64,000 nt of DNA from Aristolochia californica (lineage: Eukaryota; Streptophyta; Magnoliopsida; Piperales; Aristolochiaceae). This document shows positions 46,701-58,289 of the stretch, in pieces. The notes beneath the pieces are model-generated. The model was given only the letters and a program-made list of their open reading frames with translations. It was not told the DNA's origin and searched no databases. The stretch spans positions 57,585,314 through 57,649,313 of the forward strand of contig JARWKL010000001.1 in NCBI GenBank assembly GCA_029961685.1, read 5' to 3'. A program made the position numbers and the translations under genes. How positions within the stretch are numbered: the stretch's first letter is position 1; every line of letters begins with the position of its first letter.

Positions 46701-49700
46701 TTATAAGGTTGAACAATATGCCTCCTAAGTGGCTAGTCATTTTGGGATGGAACCAAACTCAACCCAATATATATCATGTTTTCTGTGTCTATCACGGGAC
46801 AAAGGTGTATGAAGATAACAAAATACAACCTTCCTAAGCCTAAATATATAACCTGGCCAAAGAAGTGGAAACATACCTTGGTTTTCACTTTTTTTTTTTT
46901 TAGGGAAGGATGAATACCTTGGTTTCGACTTAATTTGCTAGCAAGTCAAAGTTGGTCCTTTCCTCCCAAAATGATGCTAAAGTTAATAATTCTTTTCCCA
47001 AATAATAAGCTTAAGATCATCAAACTCACAACCTCTCTCATACCCAAGATTTGAAATATGCACATGGGCCATAGAACCAAGGATTTCTACCCACTAACAC
47101 CCCATCTCACATCCAAGCCAAAACAAAAACCCGATCAAAGACAAGGACAAGCGTACAGTCATATAACATAAGGACAAACGTACAGGTCATATAACAGAAA
47201 GAGATTTAGGCTCAAATTGCTTTGATAGCAAGCTAATGTTCTCTTTTTGAATGCTGATTACACATACACTCAGTGCCTTTACCCCTGGTGAGTACTTGAA
47301 AAGACCTCAAACTAAAAACCCATCCATGTGACCATTGAGCCAAAGGCCCAAGTCACATACCAGACTGAAGTTGGGTTGTTCTCTCAAAATGAGAAACAAA
47401 AGTTAGCAGGCCTTTTCCCCGTATTCATGATCTTCCAAACTCACAAGTTTCTACCCAGTCACACCTCAAGAACCAGCTTGGGATGAGCGCTGTACATATG
47501 TCCCTCAGAAGTGTGAACTCATGCCTTTTTTTTTTAATCAGCCTATGGATTTGTACCTACCATCAACATCTTGGGCATCATGGTGGAAAAGATAGAGCAT
47601 CGAGGGACAGCACCGATTGGAATCATAGAAATGAACCCTTTTGCAGACAAAGAATAAGGCAAATAATTCACAGTTACATGAGAAAAAAGGAAAAACTGAC
47701 CGTGGAAGCATTCCCTTGCTTGCCCAGCCATAAGCACTATATCACCACTCCTAAGGAACATAGCTACTGGTGAATTCTCTCTAGATTTTCCCCCGATGAG
47801 GAAGACAGCCTTGCAGCCCAAACTGTAAGAACACAACAAATTAGGCAAACCAAAAAGAAAAAAAAATATGAAACTAAGAGAACAATGCTACAGGATCTGA
47901 AACTCTGCACAGGCTCTAGATGGGGTTTGAAGAAAACACCAGATTTAATGGAGACATAATGTTAAAAGGCCTGCACATTGAATTTCTGCAACTGAAACTA
48001 AATGAAATCTCAATTTAGCCCAATGTCACATTTCTTACAACTTCACCTGATGCTTACAATAGGTTTACTCCAATCAGCTTCCATATCATCAAGGTGCCCA
48101 CCAAGCATATCACCTAAGAGTGCAGAACAAACATAAGTATCAATTGTACATCAGAACATTTATTGGAATCATTTTCTAATTATAGATGGATAAAATGCAG
48201 AACCCACAGCTACAGAAAAATACACCTTAATTTGGAAACAATTCCCAACTTTTATGTATCAATCACCAGAACTTTTACAAGCATGTCATCTATATATCAG
48301 AACTAAAATAAGTCACACCTTATTTGGGACAACAATTTGCAACTTCTACAAAGTATCAATCAGAAAAACTTCTATAAGCGTGTGATCTACATACCAGAAC
48401 TAAAATAATTCACGATTGCAGCTTCAGGGTGGAATTCTGTTCCTCCTGACATAGCAGGTGTAGCCATTTTCTTAGCAAGTTGACAAAGTGTATCAGGTAT
48501 CTTGTTATGTGGGAGACAAACATCATAGTTGCGCTGAAATACAAATACACAGACATCAAAAGCAATGGTAGTGGAGGATATCATTAATTTCAAAGATTCT
48601 AGTGGTAACCTTTTTTGGTGACAACAAAAAGGTGGCAATTACAATTGTTAAGTTGGGTCCAAGGCCCATCCTAAAATGACTAACCACCTTAGGAAACCTC
48701 TTTCACAACTAATAAACTCAAAATCTTTGTACTCATTGATCCATGTGGGACTATTCCTTAACACTCCCCCTCACGTGTAGACCCTCTTTTTGTGGCTCTA
48801 CAAGTGGATAATTTAGGAGTAGGCAGTTTAGGTGTAGGCCCTCTTTTGTGGCTCTACAAATGGATAGTTGAGGTGTAGGCCCTCTTTTGTGGCTCTACAA
48901 GTAGATAGTTTAGGTGCAAGCCCACATATGAGTACTTGCTCTGATACCATGTTAAATTGGGTCCAAGGCCCTATCCCAAAATGACTAGCCAACTTAAGAA
49001 ACCTCTTTTCCAGCTAATAAATTCAAGTACTGTACTCAGTAATCCATGTGGGACAATTCCTTAACACTCCCTCTCACGTGTAGACCCTCTTTTGTGGCTC
49101 TACAAGTGGATAATTTAGGTGTAGGCCCTCTTTTGTGACTCTACAAGTGGATAATTTAAGTGTAGGCTCTCTTTTGTGGCTCTACAAGTAGATAGTTTTT
49201 AGGTGTAGGCCCACATATGAATACTTGCTCTGATACCATGTTAAGTTGGGTCCAAGGCCCATCTCAAAATGAGTAGCCACCTTAAGAAATTTTTTTCCCA
49301 ACTAATAAACTCAAGATCTTTGTACTCAGTAATCCATGTGGGACTATTCCTTAACAACAATATGTATTAACAAACTAAAAGAAAACAAGGAAAATACTCA
49401 AAAACTAAATAATTCATCTACTCTTGCCAATCTCTAGATGTCACAACTTCTAATGATGCAGTTTTGATATTATCTACTTTTGAACCATTCACAAAAAAAT
49501 TAAAAAAAAACTTTAGAAAATGGCTTTATTTGTTCACCCTTATAATCAATTCAATAAACTTTCATGTTTGGTGATTTGGCTGCATAAACATAGAAAGCTA
49601 ATGAAATTGCAAAAGCAATCTTTTGATGAAAATGTTCATTACATCCCAATTGTACAGTTAATAAGCACCACATACAGGGCCTAGTTAAGCCGTGTAAATT

Positions 49701-52700
49701 TAAAAAGGCATTTAAATGGAATTGGCATTAAACATGCTTCATTGGAGAAGAAATAAGATAAGTAACACCAAGTGATAGATTTTCAGCATAACTTAATATG
49801 TCTTAACAACCCTCAGTAAAACATATTTTTTTGTTAACAATGAGAAAATGATTCCATCAAGAGGGCTGTGGAGGGAGGTAACAATAAGCAAAAGAGATGA
49901 AGCTAAAGACAAGCAAAACAACACTCCCAAAAGAAATGCAAAAGAATGACAGAGGGAAAGCAAGGTTCCCCTCTGAGATAAACAAACCAAGGAATGCTAT
50001 GCATAACTTTTTGGATGAGATAAACTTTCTATTATATGAAAATCCACAGAAGTTAACTACTGTAACTGAGTGCTTCTTACTAATTATTAAATATATGAGA
50101 GAATGCCCACAGGCGGATGGAGATAAATTCTCCAAAAACAACTTAGAGATGTACACTCTAAATCAAATAAAGCTGATCTCAGTTCATCCAAAACCACAGA
50201 TACAAATGAATGGCACATATCGAGTTAAGTATTTGTGTTATTCAATTGTCAGTAAGAAACACACTAAGGTCACAGGAATTAAGGTGTACACTCACTAGAG
50301 GATTTAAGTTTATTTATGCATTTGAATCTGCAGTTTGTGTATCTACAATGTATCCCATCAACAAAGTCAGGCTTATCATTTTTCTATATTAATTAGATGT
50401 ACCGGGCCTTTGGCCTCCATGGCCACATGGGGGGGTGTTTTCTAGTATGAGGTATTGGATTCAAGTCTCACTGGGAGGAAGGGGTATGGTACATTTATGT
50501 AATCAACATTAAAAAAATATTAGTTACATGTAAACACAACACACCCCAAATATTGATGAGACTTAAACCCCAGATCTCACACACCCCTCTCCTAGTGGCC
50601 ATTGAGCTAAAAGGCCCAAATATCAGTGTAGTCATCACATACCACTAATGTTTGAAGATTTGAAGGGGGCATTAGCATTTCTTTGACTATGAGCAACTTC
50701 GCAATATATCCTTGGCATACTCAAAAAAAATTTCACAAAATGTTCCTCATATCTGTTAATTGTTACTAAAAGCAACACTCAAGTCAAAAGGAATTTTATT
50801 TTTTAAAATATGATGATTGTCTTAAAAAAGGCCCTAGGGCAAAAGATTATTAAGGTTGGAAACTATTTTATACAAGCATATGTAAGACAAAGGGAAATTA
50901 TTTTATAACATTATTAAGGTGCATAACTCCAACTACAAGTGTTACACCTATTATTGAAAGATTTGGTCTAGGGTAAACTACTAATACTGATAGTAAAAAG
51001 GCAACCACCAGTTGTAGACAAGAAAGTGAACCTATTAAGGGGTTGCAATTCTTGGATTATGCATTATTTAACATGGGTAGTATACAACTTAAATATTCTG
51101 CTAATGGAAATCGATAACATATGCACTGAACCTCAAACATGATATGATAGAACCAAAATCATTACACCAGTCTCCTTATCTAGTAAAAAGCTTATATATT
51201 AATAGATAATCCTGGAGAAGGATAACAACAACATGGAAATTGCATGGACCTTGGACCAGTCAAATTGTAAACCAAGAGTACTCCAGCGCAGCTTATGCAA
51301 GAGCAATGATGCAGCAATGGAATTGCACATATCCCCTTCAGACAAGTTGAACTTTTCCTTGAACACCCCTCTTGGTGCATCAGTGTCATTAGAATAAGGC
51401 AATGATCCCATATCTTCATGTGTGTTTCTCTCTGCAACCAAAAATTTCTCATTTTGAACTGCAGTAAATAAGTCATGTATAGGCCCATAAATTGCATTAT
51501 GGTTAGTTCTGTTAGGAGGCTGAGGAAATCTTGTTAAGCTCTCCCTAGCCCAGTGGCATTGTTCCTCAGTATTCAATGCTCCTGGTATAAAGTAGAACCC
51601 TGAATTACACACAAAATAACGATTAGTCAATTTTACAGGCAGAGAAAAAGCAATGAAAAGATGGTAGGTCATTGCCTATGCAAAGACATCATACCAAAGG
51701 ATGGGAGGATGGTTAATCATTCCCTAGGAAGGCAGATTAAAGCAGTACGCTCAAATTTTCATTAAAAACAGTAAAAAGAGTCTCTCTCTCTCTCTCTCTC
51801 TCCCTCTCAGACACAGAAAAGTGTCCAGTTCCACAGCTTTAATTTTTTGTTTTTGTTTTTGGACGGTGTAGTTGGAGAAAATTTTAGTGGATTATCATAA
51901 AGGGTAAATGGTTGACGTGCTTATATGCTTGAAGCTAGCCCCCATCTCAACCATCTATTGTTTGGGAGAGTCCCTGTAGATTAAAGATAATAAAGTTTGA
52001 CAATTCTACAATGAGAACACCTTCCATCAATCCATAATGCACCAGGACAAAATAAATAAATAAATGTGGAGCCATCCGACAATGCATTCGGCTAATCGAT
52101 GTGAAGCCATCATCCAAAGGAAAAATTTTCACTAGACAGTCAGGATAACTGGACTACCATTGGTTTTGGCTTCTGCCTACACAAGATCATGCAAGGTGTA
52201 CGTTATGAGATAAAGAGTAGCTCCTATAAATCATGGTCACTGGAACGATAATTCAAAGAGTAACATTCTTTTTCCTCGGATAGGTTACTGACGATGGGAC
52301 TTGCATCGACACAGAGAAGATATTCAACAAGGTACGATGTTGCAAACTTCCTTTTTGTCAAATTTTGACAGTTATTCATGCACCAAAAGAATTTAAATGA
52401 TGTTAGAAAACTACTTCTCTCCAATATAAACGATGTATATCGTTGTAGTTATGCTCAACGTCTGACATATAAATAAATAAATAAATAACTAATAAACTCA
52501 TTTACCAGGACGATCTTCAAAGCAGAAGACGGGACGACAAAAGTCGCACTTGAGTTTGAAAATTCCTGGTGGAGTTTCTCCGCATTGGTTGAACGATTCG
52601 AGAATTAATTTAAAATCGAAAACCTCGGAGAGATCTGTTTCAACGGCTTTCTGCCTGAAATAGCGACAGAAACGAATTACATTTTCAAGAAAAATTGGAA

Positions 52701-52831
52701 AGTACAGAGCAATTCATGGATAACAACGAATACCTGGACTTCTTCGAGACGGTCTTGTAGAGCTTGTACTTCTTCTCCGCTTTCCTGAAAGCGGTTCTCT
52801 CGAAATCGCCGGGGGCTTGGGGGGCGTACAT
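43748..52831 (-). CDS. ALKBH1-type 2-oxoglutarate/Fe(II) dioxygenase, complete, 7 exons
   Basis: AlkB homologue 1 family: Fe(II)/2-oxoglutarate dioxygenases that remove methyl groups from nucleic acids (tRNA and DNA adenine are reported substrates). Minus-strand exons: 52831-52734, 52654-52506, 51599-51250, 48533-48395, 48113-48047, 47822-47701, 43887-43748; phases agree throughout, giving 354 residues. Landmarks: ERTAFRKAEKKYKLYK, GFYFIPGALNTEEQC, FPQPPNRTNHNAIYGPI, LRWSTLGLQFDWSK, then the iron site GGHLDD (His252, Asp254), SLGCKAVFL, ECFHG (His308) and the 2-oxoglutarate motif RININIR (Arg345, Arg351). All catalytic residues are present. ATG at 52831 matches the family start; the frame is open to 53044 but is GC-rich leader without conserved sequence. 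Donors of exons 3 (gtccat) and 6 (gtcagt) depart from consensus. Intron 3 carries a TRIM and SINEs; intron 6 is 3.8 kb. Confidence 0.96.
46642..46776 (+). mobile_element. Degenerate TRIM terminal repeat
   Basis: ggagtgttgag at 46642, then, after an A-run, cctcctaagtggctagtcattttgggatgg...aactcaaccc, match the order of the TRIM terminal repeat (tgttaagg ... cctaagttggctagtcattttgggatgg ... acccaac). It is heavily mutated; no primer site or interior repeat remains beside it. Confidence 0.55.
46950..47470 (-). repeat. Two degraded copies of a TRIM/SINE-like composite
   Basis: 46960-47040 (aagttggtcc...cccaaaatga...cttttcccaaataataagcttaag) and 47370-47440 (aagttgggttgttctctcaaaatgag...ccttttcccc) both resemble the minus-strand TRIM terminal repeat. 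Each is followed by tttctacccactaacacc or tttctacccagtcacacc. At 47325-47345 the minus strand reads ttggctcaatgg, a good tRNA A-box, as in the SINEs at 50.5 kb. The composite nature is inference. Confidence 0.4.
48646..49356 (-). mobile_element. TRIM-type element, copy C: three LTRs, two interiors, exact TSD
   Basis: Minus orientation, in intron 3 of the ALKBH1-like gene and in the same sense as it. Terminal repeats 48646-48763, 48950-49066 and 49239-49356 (118, 117, 118 bp) each read tgttaagg...cttaaca or a close variant on the minus strand. Between them are two interiors of 186 and 172 bp, each with a perfect tggtatcagagca primer site (complement at 48937-48949 and 49226-49238), 41-bp minisatellite units, and a polypurine tract (cacgtgagggggag form) before the next repeat. 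Target duplication acaat occurs at 48641-48645 and 49357-49361. There is no coding capacity. Confidence 0.93.
50395..50516 (+). mobile_element. tRNA-derived SINE, plus strand
   Basis: gcctttggcctccatgg resembles a polymerase III A-box with one extra base. ggattcaagtctc about 60 bases on fits the B-box GWTCRANNC. The tail reads ggtacatttatgtaatcaacattaaaaaaa. Length about 120 bp suits plant SINEs. It abuts an inverted SINE of the same kind at 50517-50617. Both are in intron 3 of the ALKBH1-like gene. Confidence 0.6.
50517..50617 (-). mobile_element. tRNA-derived SINE, minus strand
   Basis: On the minus strand: ttagctcaatggcc (A-box TRGYNNANNGG fits exactly), then ggggtttaagtctcatc (B-box), then a tail ggggtgtgttgtgtttacatgtaac. 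It is arranged tail to tail with the SINE at 50395-50516. Confidence 0.65.
51779..51808. repeat. (TC)n microsatellite
   Basis: About 13 TC dinucleotides with one interruption, in intron 2 of the ALKBH1-like gene. Confidence 0.9.
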
Positions 52832-53252
52832 TTGTCCACTCGGCGCCGCCGCTGACAGAGGTGAAGGGCGCCGGGAGGGGGAAGAAAAGAAAAGACTCAA
52901 GTGCACCCGTGGGCCGTGGCGCAGTGTAAACAGACACAGCCATAGCCACGGAAGGTCTGAGCGCCTGGGCTCGTGGGCTTTCCGTGAGTTTGATAGTGGC
53001 AATCTAGTCCCTAAACCCGTACCGATGCCCACTCTCAAATCCAAGGGATCAAAGTGTTAATAATTTGACATATAATATAAGATAGGATGTAGTCCAAAAC
53101 TCTTTACCGTTGTGAGGGAAAACTTACAGCCGATACCCGCAGTCGCAGAAACGCAAAGCAATTCCAATCCCCTTCTGAAATATCCACCCTTGGCTTAGTA
53201 GCACACACCACGAACAGAAAAAAAAAAAACCCAACAATTCGGGGAGCAGACG
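52832..53252. promoter_or_regulatory. Divergent promoter region, ALKBH1-like / DUF493
   Basis: Only 421 bp separate the two start codons on opposite strands, so the genes share an upstream region or overlap in promoters. The ALKBH1 side (52832-53040) is GC-rich; the middle (53057-53080) is AT-rich (taataatttgacatataatataag) and could hold TATA-like elements for either direction. The A-run before the DUF493 start (53218-53230) lies in its leader. Confidence 0.55.
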
Positions 53253-56200
53253 ATGGCCTGTCGTTCTCTTTTCCGCTCCGTTCTCTTACCAGATGCCTGG
53301 CGTCCGATTCCATCCAACCATGCTTCCGTCTCCTCTTCCTCCACCTCCTCACCCAGGCTAGTTTATCCGCTTCCAAATTCTCGGTCCAGGGTTCTCCTTA
53401 GACCGCAGTTGAGGTGTTCTCATGACCAAAGTCACTCGCTTGACTTGTCTCAGGATGATCAGAGCCCACCTCAGGAAGTCGTTCTCAAAGCAATTTCCGG
53501 TGAGTCGGCGTTTTAGAGAAGTTTGTGTCTTTTACTTCGTTACTTTCGCTCTTTTTGGGTGTTGGTGACTTTGCTGATATTATAATCAGTGTAGCACTCA
53601 TGGTTTAAAACGTTTTGAGTTGGGGAGGTTTATTCGGAGTTAGTTTGGCATGATGAGAGGGAATACCAACACAAGAGCAGTGCGATATATTCTTTTGTAT
53701 TTCCCAGAAATGCAGGAAAGATTTATTCTTTCAGAACTTTTGATTACAGGAAAGGAATAATTGTGGAAAAAAAATCTTGAGCTCATACTTAGTGGGTCAA
53801 AAGGATTTGTTGGTGGGGAAGAATTTCTAGATTTTTTTCTGGGTAATGAAAGAATGAGCTTTTATTTTTATGTGTTTATGTAATTTTTGAAAAAGTTCTT
53901 ACCTTGATCTCGGCTAAGTTTTAATTTGCCAAAGTAAGAAAGCTATGTTGCTTTGAGATGGAAGACATGTCGCGGCGAAGCTGTTGATTCTGTTGATCTT
54001 TTTGGGAAATAGAAATAATATTTCACGGCAAATTTAGTGTTTGGGCATCCGGTTAACTGCATCAGTGTCCCATCTCTTACTTGATGAAACTGAAAGGGAA
54101 AAGGAACCTCACACACTCAACTATCTGAAAGAGGAAGACATAATCAATGTATTGACACATATCTGTATACTTGAGAGTCATAATCATGTTATAATACACA
54201 GTCCTGATCTATCCAAAAGCTTTTAGCCTAAACCTTTCTGAACACGTGTTTCCATTGTACAACTCTTATCTTTGGAATTTGATTTTGACACATCAGCAAA
54301 ATCCTGTCATGGTCATAGATATATATATGTGCATGCTTGAGCCGCAGGTTGTGTCTCAGCCTATACATGTCATTTGTTGCTTGCAGCATGAGCATAGAAC
54401 TTCCTTTCTTTTCACCTTACAATGCTGCAGATTATATGACTTTGACACAGTTTTTCATAATTGCAAATGTAAATTAGTTAGTGCAAGTGGCAAATCAATT
54501 TCTGGGTCTAACATACGACGAGTGATCATGCTGTTTCTTGCTTAGTTTGAGTAAAGGGTCTAAAGATACTTACATTGATCTAGGTGATGTCAATCGATTG
54601 TACAATGACCTTGGTCAGCATCTAGAGGATACTTGAGGATGTAATGCTGTCACAACCTTTTTTGGTCTATGATTTGGTGCTTAGTAAATCTACCCCTTAT
54701 TATTAGAGAGAATTGACAGTCGTCCTTCCCCTGTTATTATTCATATGCATAGTTTTTGTGGCTGGCATGACATTTGATATCGTAAGGTAATCATAAAATA
54801 CATGATAATGGATTGATTACTAAATAATTGATATTCATTAGCTATTAGCTTGTGAGTCCTCATTACTTAGTCTGTGTATATACTCATCAGAGATGGACAT
54901 GGTTGCTGTAAGTTACTTTAATAGTCTGTGTATATACTCATCAGAGATGGACATGGTTGCTATAAGAGCACTCTTGGACAGTTGACCTTTACCTGCAGTA
55001 ATTGAATATGGTTCTTACTTACAGTATCTCTTTTTTCCATTCATTTGTAGAGGGTACTTCTCCATGTATCATTATAGTTCTTATTAATATTGTATCCAGA
55101 AGTATCAAAGACAGAAGGCAGGGTGGCACAGACAACAAATGTTGTTATTGGAGGTACAGTTACAGATGATTCAACAAATGAATGGCTGGCTTTAGATCAG
55201 AAGGTAAACTTCTCTCGGCTGTTTATCAACTTTTTTTATATTATTTTTGGTTCATCATTAATTTCCTTATTGCTTAGCTTCTTTCTCTATTTTCATGATT
55301 AATATACCATTTTATTTGTTGCTATCAAGCAAGACCCAACTTTGGTTATATGGACCTTTTTTATTGATCATGACAAACCGTGTCCTGCAGTACTTTGGCC
55401 ATGACACTACCTGAAACTTATGCATGTCAGGAGATTTTTACTATTATATTATGTGTGAAATATCATTAGATTTTATATTTTATGGATGCAAGAGCTTAAA
55501 AGATGTGGTCTGACATTATTAGGCTGTGTAATCTCTATTAAGCATTGAAAAGCATGACTTTTTTAGTGTGTGGACACAAGAGGGTAACTAAATCTAAAAT
55601 CTAAAATTATTAGTGTGTATGTTAAGTTGGGTCCAAGGCCCATCCCAAAATGACTAGCCACCTTAGGAAGCCTCTTTCTCAACTAATAAACTCAAGATAT
55701 TTGCACTCACTAATCCATGTGGGACTATTCCTTAACACTCCCCCTCACGTGTAGACCCTCTTTTTGTGGTTCTACAAGTGGATAATTTAAGAGTAGGCAA
55801 TTTTGGTGTAGGCTTTCTTTTTGTGGCTCTACAAGTAGATAGTTTAGGTGTAGGCCCTCTTTTGTGGCTCTACAAAGTTTAGGTGCAAGCCCAAATATGA
55901 GTACCTGCTCTGATACCATGTTAAGTTGGGTCCAAGGCCTATCCCAAAATGACTAGCCACCTTAGGAAGCCTCTTTCTCAACTAATAAACTCAAGATATT
56001 TGTACTCACTAATCCATGTGGGACTATTCCTTAACAGTGTACAACTAGCAGGATTGGCTTGTTGCCTCTCTATTTCTGGTTTCTCCTTAAAGGAACTCGA
56101 ACTCATATTCTTATGCACCTATGAACCAATAACTCTAAAACTAGTGGAAAATTGCTCGACTAGTCAGCTGACAAATTATTGCATTTTTTCTTAATAAGAG

Positions 56201-58156
56201 CCATGAAGTTCAAACATCAAGGAACTAGGCAATAAAAAAAAGAAAAAGAAAAAACAACTTGATTGATGAATCGCATAATTATAGAATCACTGTACAGTGG
56301 TTTTTCTATCTCATGTCGTAGTCAATAGGTCATACTTTTCTCCCATTGTTGTATCCATTCATAACAAGATACAGCAGCTGAACAGTTCTAATCTACAATC
56401 TTTTTTCTTCTTATTAGGTGAATTCATATCCCACTGTTAGGGGCTTTACAGCTATTGGAACTGGGGGTGACGATTTTGTACAAGCTATGATTGTTGCAGT
56501 TGAATCAGTACTTGAACAGCCAATCCCAGAGGTTTTTATCTTCCTGCATAAGTAATCAGTAATTTGTTTTTCTCTCCTGTCGTCTGTAAACCACCCTTTG
56601 ACTTTTTCATAGCAAAGACCTCTCCTTGGCCATAGTCCAAGTAGTATAAAAACATGATTGAGACGGTTTATAAGTAAACATAAGATGAAAAAGTGTAGTA
56701 CCATAGATTAAAAATAAGGATAGATGTTTGAGATGGCTTTGGCAAGTCAACAGAGCATGCCAGTTCACTGCTTTGAAGGACTCATTGGAATAGATAAAAA
56801 TTCAGAAAAAAAAAAGTTGTGGATGAGAATGATTAAGAAAGTCTTAGAGCGCGTCACCATGGCTATGGAACTTTGGCAAATGATGATAACAAAATGCTCA
56901 TTGACCTGTAAAATGCTGACAGCTTTGCTGATGCAATTGGTGACCTATTTTTATGGAGGCACCAAATATGTGCAGCACCGTATAAGAACTTCTAGTCCTC
57001 ACATATACTTGTTTCCTAACAAATCTGGAATTTGTGTCATGTAATTGGCTTTTCACAACCATTTTCTGATTATGACATGCTATTAAGTTGGATTACATGC
57101 CTACTCTTTTAGGTACATCTAGACCTTAATTTCAGAAACATATGGCATTTTTTTTTTTTTTTGTAATCATTATTGTGCTTTGTGGAAAGCAACATAATAT
57201 AAAACGTTAGGTGCGATTCTTGTATTCTTCAATGGGAGTATGTGAGTAACAAACGTATGGAATAAGCACAAGCATATGAATCATAAATATATTTGAGAAG
57301 CTGATGGCTGTCCAATCAAATTGTGATAATTTTCGTGTCTCAACTGTACCAGTTTCTTGTTCTACCTATCTTGTAGGAATTGCATGAGGTTTAGAATCTC
57401 TTCTCTCTGATAGGTACATTGCCTTTGCTGTCAACTTGGTGATGCATTTAATTTGAATTTCTTGATTACTGACTTGTATTACTGTCACTAGTTGTTTAAA
57501 TTGTTTGTGGAACACACTTATTCTGACCTTTTCTGTCTCTGAAGGGTCGTATCACACAGAAGGTATCTTCAAGAGGCAAATATGTATCTGTCAACATTGG
57601 ACCTGTCCGGGTTGTCTCAAGTGAACAGGTCTCTCTCTCTCTCTCTCTCTCTTTCACTGTCTCTCTCTGAGTGTGGGTGAAAAACACTTAATAGCTGAAC
57701 CATGACGAGGAAAACAAAATATGGGTTTATTTGTGTTAGATAAGTCTAGAGAACTGCCTACCAGACTAAGCAACCATGTTGGAAAATCCTTAACACTGGA
57801 CCAGGACTAAGGAAAGTGCAATGTGCTTTAATGGCTCCTGGTATAGTAAAATTTGACAAGTTTTGTAGACTGTGGCAGTAGTTTGTGTCATCTGTCTGGA
57901 TATATATCCTTCCGTTGAATGCACGGTTCAGTGCAAAAATAAAGAGGATGTTTCAAATGAATGCACGGCATGGATTGAATTTTCGTTGTTCAATATTCTC
58001 TTATGTTACTGTTGAGAGAAGGATATTTCTCGTTTTTATGATATTAGTTTGAAAGATTTATGCAAAACGTAGTGACAAAAGTTTCTATTGTACTTTCAGG
58101 TCCAAGCAGTATATAATGCTATGAGAAGGGATGATAGAATGAAATATTTTTTGTAA
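53253..58156 (+). CDS. DUF493 (YbeD-like) family protein, chloroplast-targeted, complete, 5 exons
   Basis: Exons 53253-53499, 55100-55203, 56418-56531, 57545-57628, 58100-58156; all phases agree, giving 201 residues. Residues 1 to about 55 (MACRSLFRSVLLPDAWRPIP...SVSSSSTSSPRL) are Ser/Arg-rich and poor in acidic residues, a typical chloroplast transit peptide. Residues about 118-201 form the DUF493 ferredoxin-like fold: VNSYPTVRGFTAIGTGGDDF, AVESVLEQPIPEGRI, SSRGKYVSVNIGPVRV, VQAVYNAMRRDDRMKYFL. Bacterial YbeD is the small one-domain relative; the biochemical role is not settled. Intron 2 carries a complete TRIM (55620-56036). The donor of exon 4 is GT followed directly by a (CT)n microsatellite, an unusual donor. 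ATG at 53253 opens the transit peptide. Confidence 0.93.
54869..54966. repeat. Direct duplication, about 44 bp
   Basis: agtctgtgtatatactcatc followed by agagatggacatggttgct is present at 54869-54912 and again at 54923-54966, with one substitution, in intron 1 of the DUF493 gene. Confidence 0.9.
55620..56036 (-). mobile_element. TRIM-type element, copy D: complete, exact TSD
   Basis: Minus orientation (antisense to the DUF493 gene), within its intron 2. Terminal repeats 55620-55737 and 55919-56036 are both 118 bp and nearly identical. On the minus strand the first repeat is followed by tggtatcagagca (complement at 55906-55918), then a 181-bp interior of 41-bp-type units, then a cacgtgagggggag polypurine tract and the second repeat. 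Target duplication gtgta lies at 55615-55619 and 56037-56041. Total length is 417 bp, with no coding capacity. Confidence 0.94.
57629..57668 (+). repeat. (CT)n microsatellite at a splice donor
   Basis: Starting at the donor GT of exon 4 of the DUF493 gene the sequence is gtctctctctctctctctct, continuing with minor interruptions to about 57668. Confidence 0.9.
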
Positions 58157-58289
58157 ACGTTATTTTTATCTCAGCATATGAAAGTCTGTCTATATGTTTT
58201 ATATTTAAAGTAGGATTATGTTTTATTTTCTTTTCTTGTTCCCTTATTGATGCTTGAGGTAATTCAGTTTATGGCCTAAAATTGTGCTT

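Larger units (their letters stand above)
43888..47700 (-). other. Intron 6 of the ALKBH1-like gene
   Basis: 3.8-kb intron before the last exon. Open frames (for example 44593-44856 minus, 44991-45383 plus) match no family I know. AT-rich simple sequence lies at 46255-46290. Degraded TRIM-type terminal repeats lie at about 46642-46776 and 46960-47040, and a related repeat at 47320-47470, listed separately. Confidence 0.6.

Noticed and set aside
48764..48936. CRISPR-like look of regularly spaced repeats
   Set aside because: The repeats are direct tandem 41-bp units without unique spacers, inside a TRIM element in a plant genome.
52832..53044. N-terminal extension of the ALKBH1-like protein from an ATG at 53044
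   Set aside because: Family members begin with MY...ERTAFRKAEKKYKLY; the extra 71 residues look like translated GC-rich leader. A targeting peptide cannot be fully excluded.
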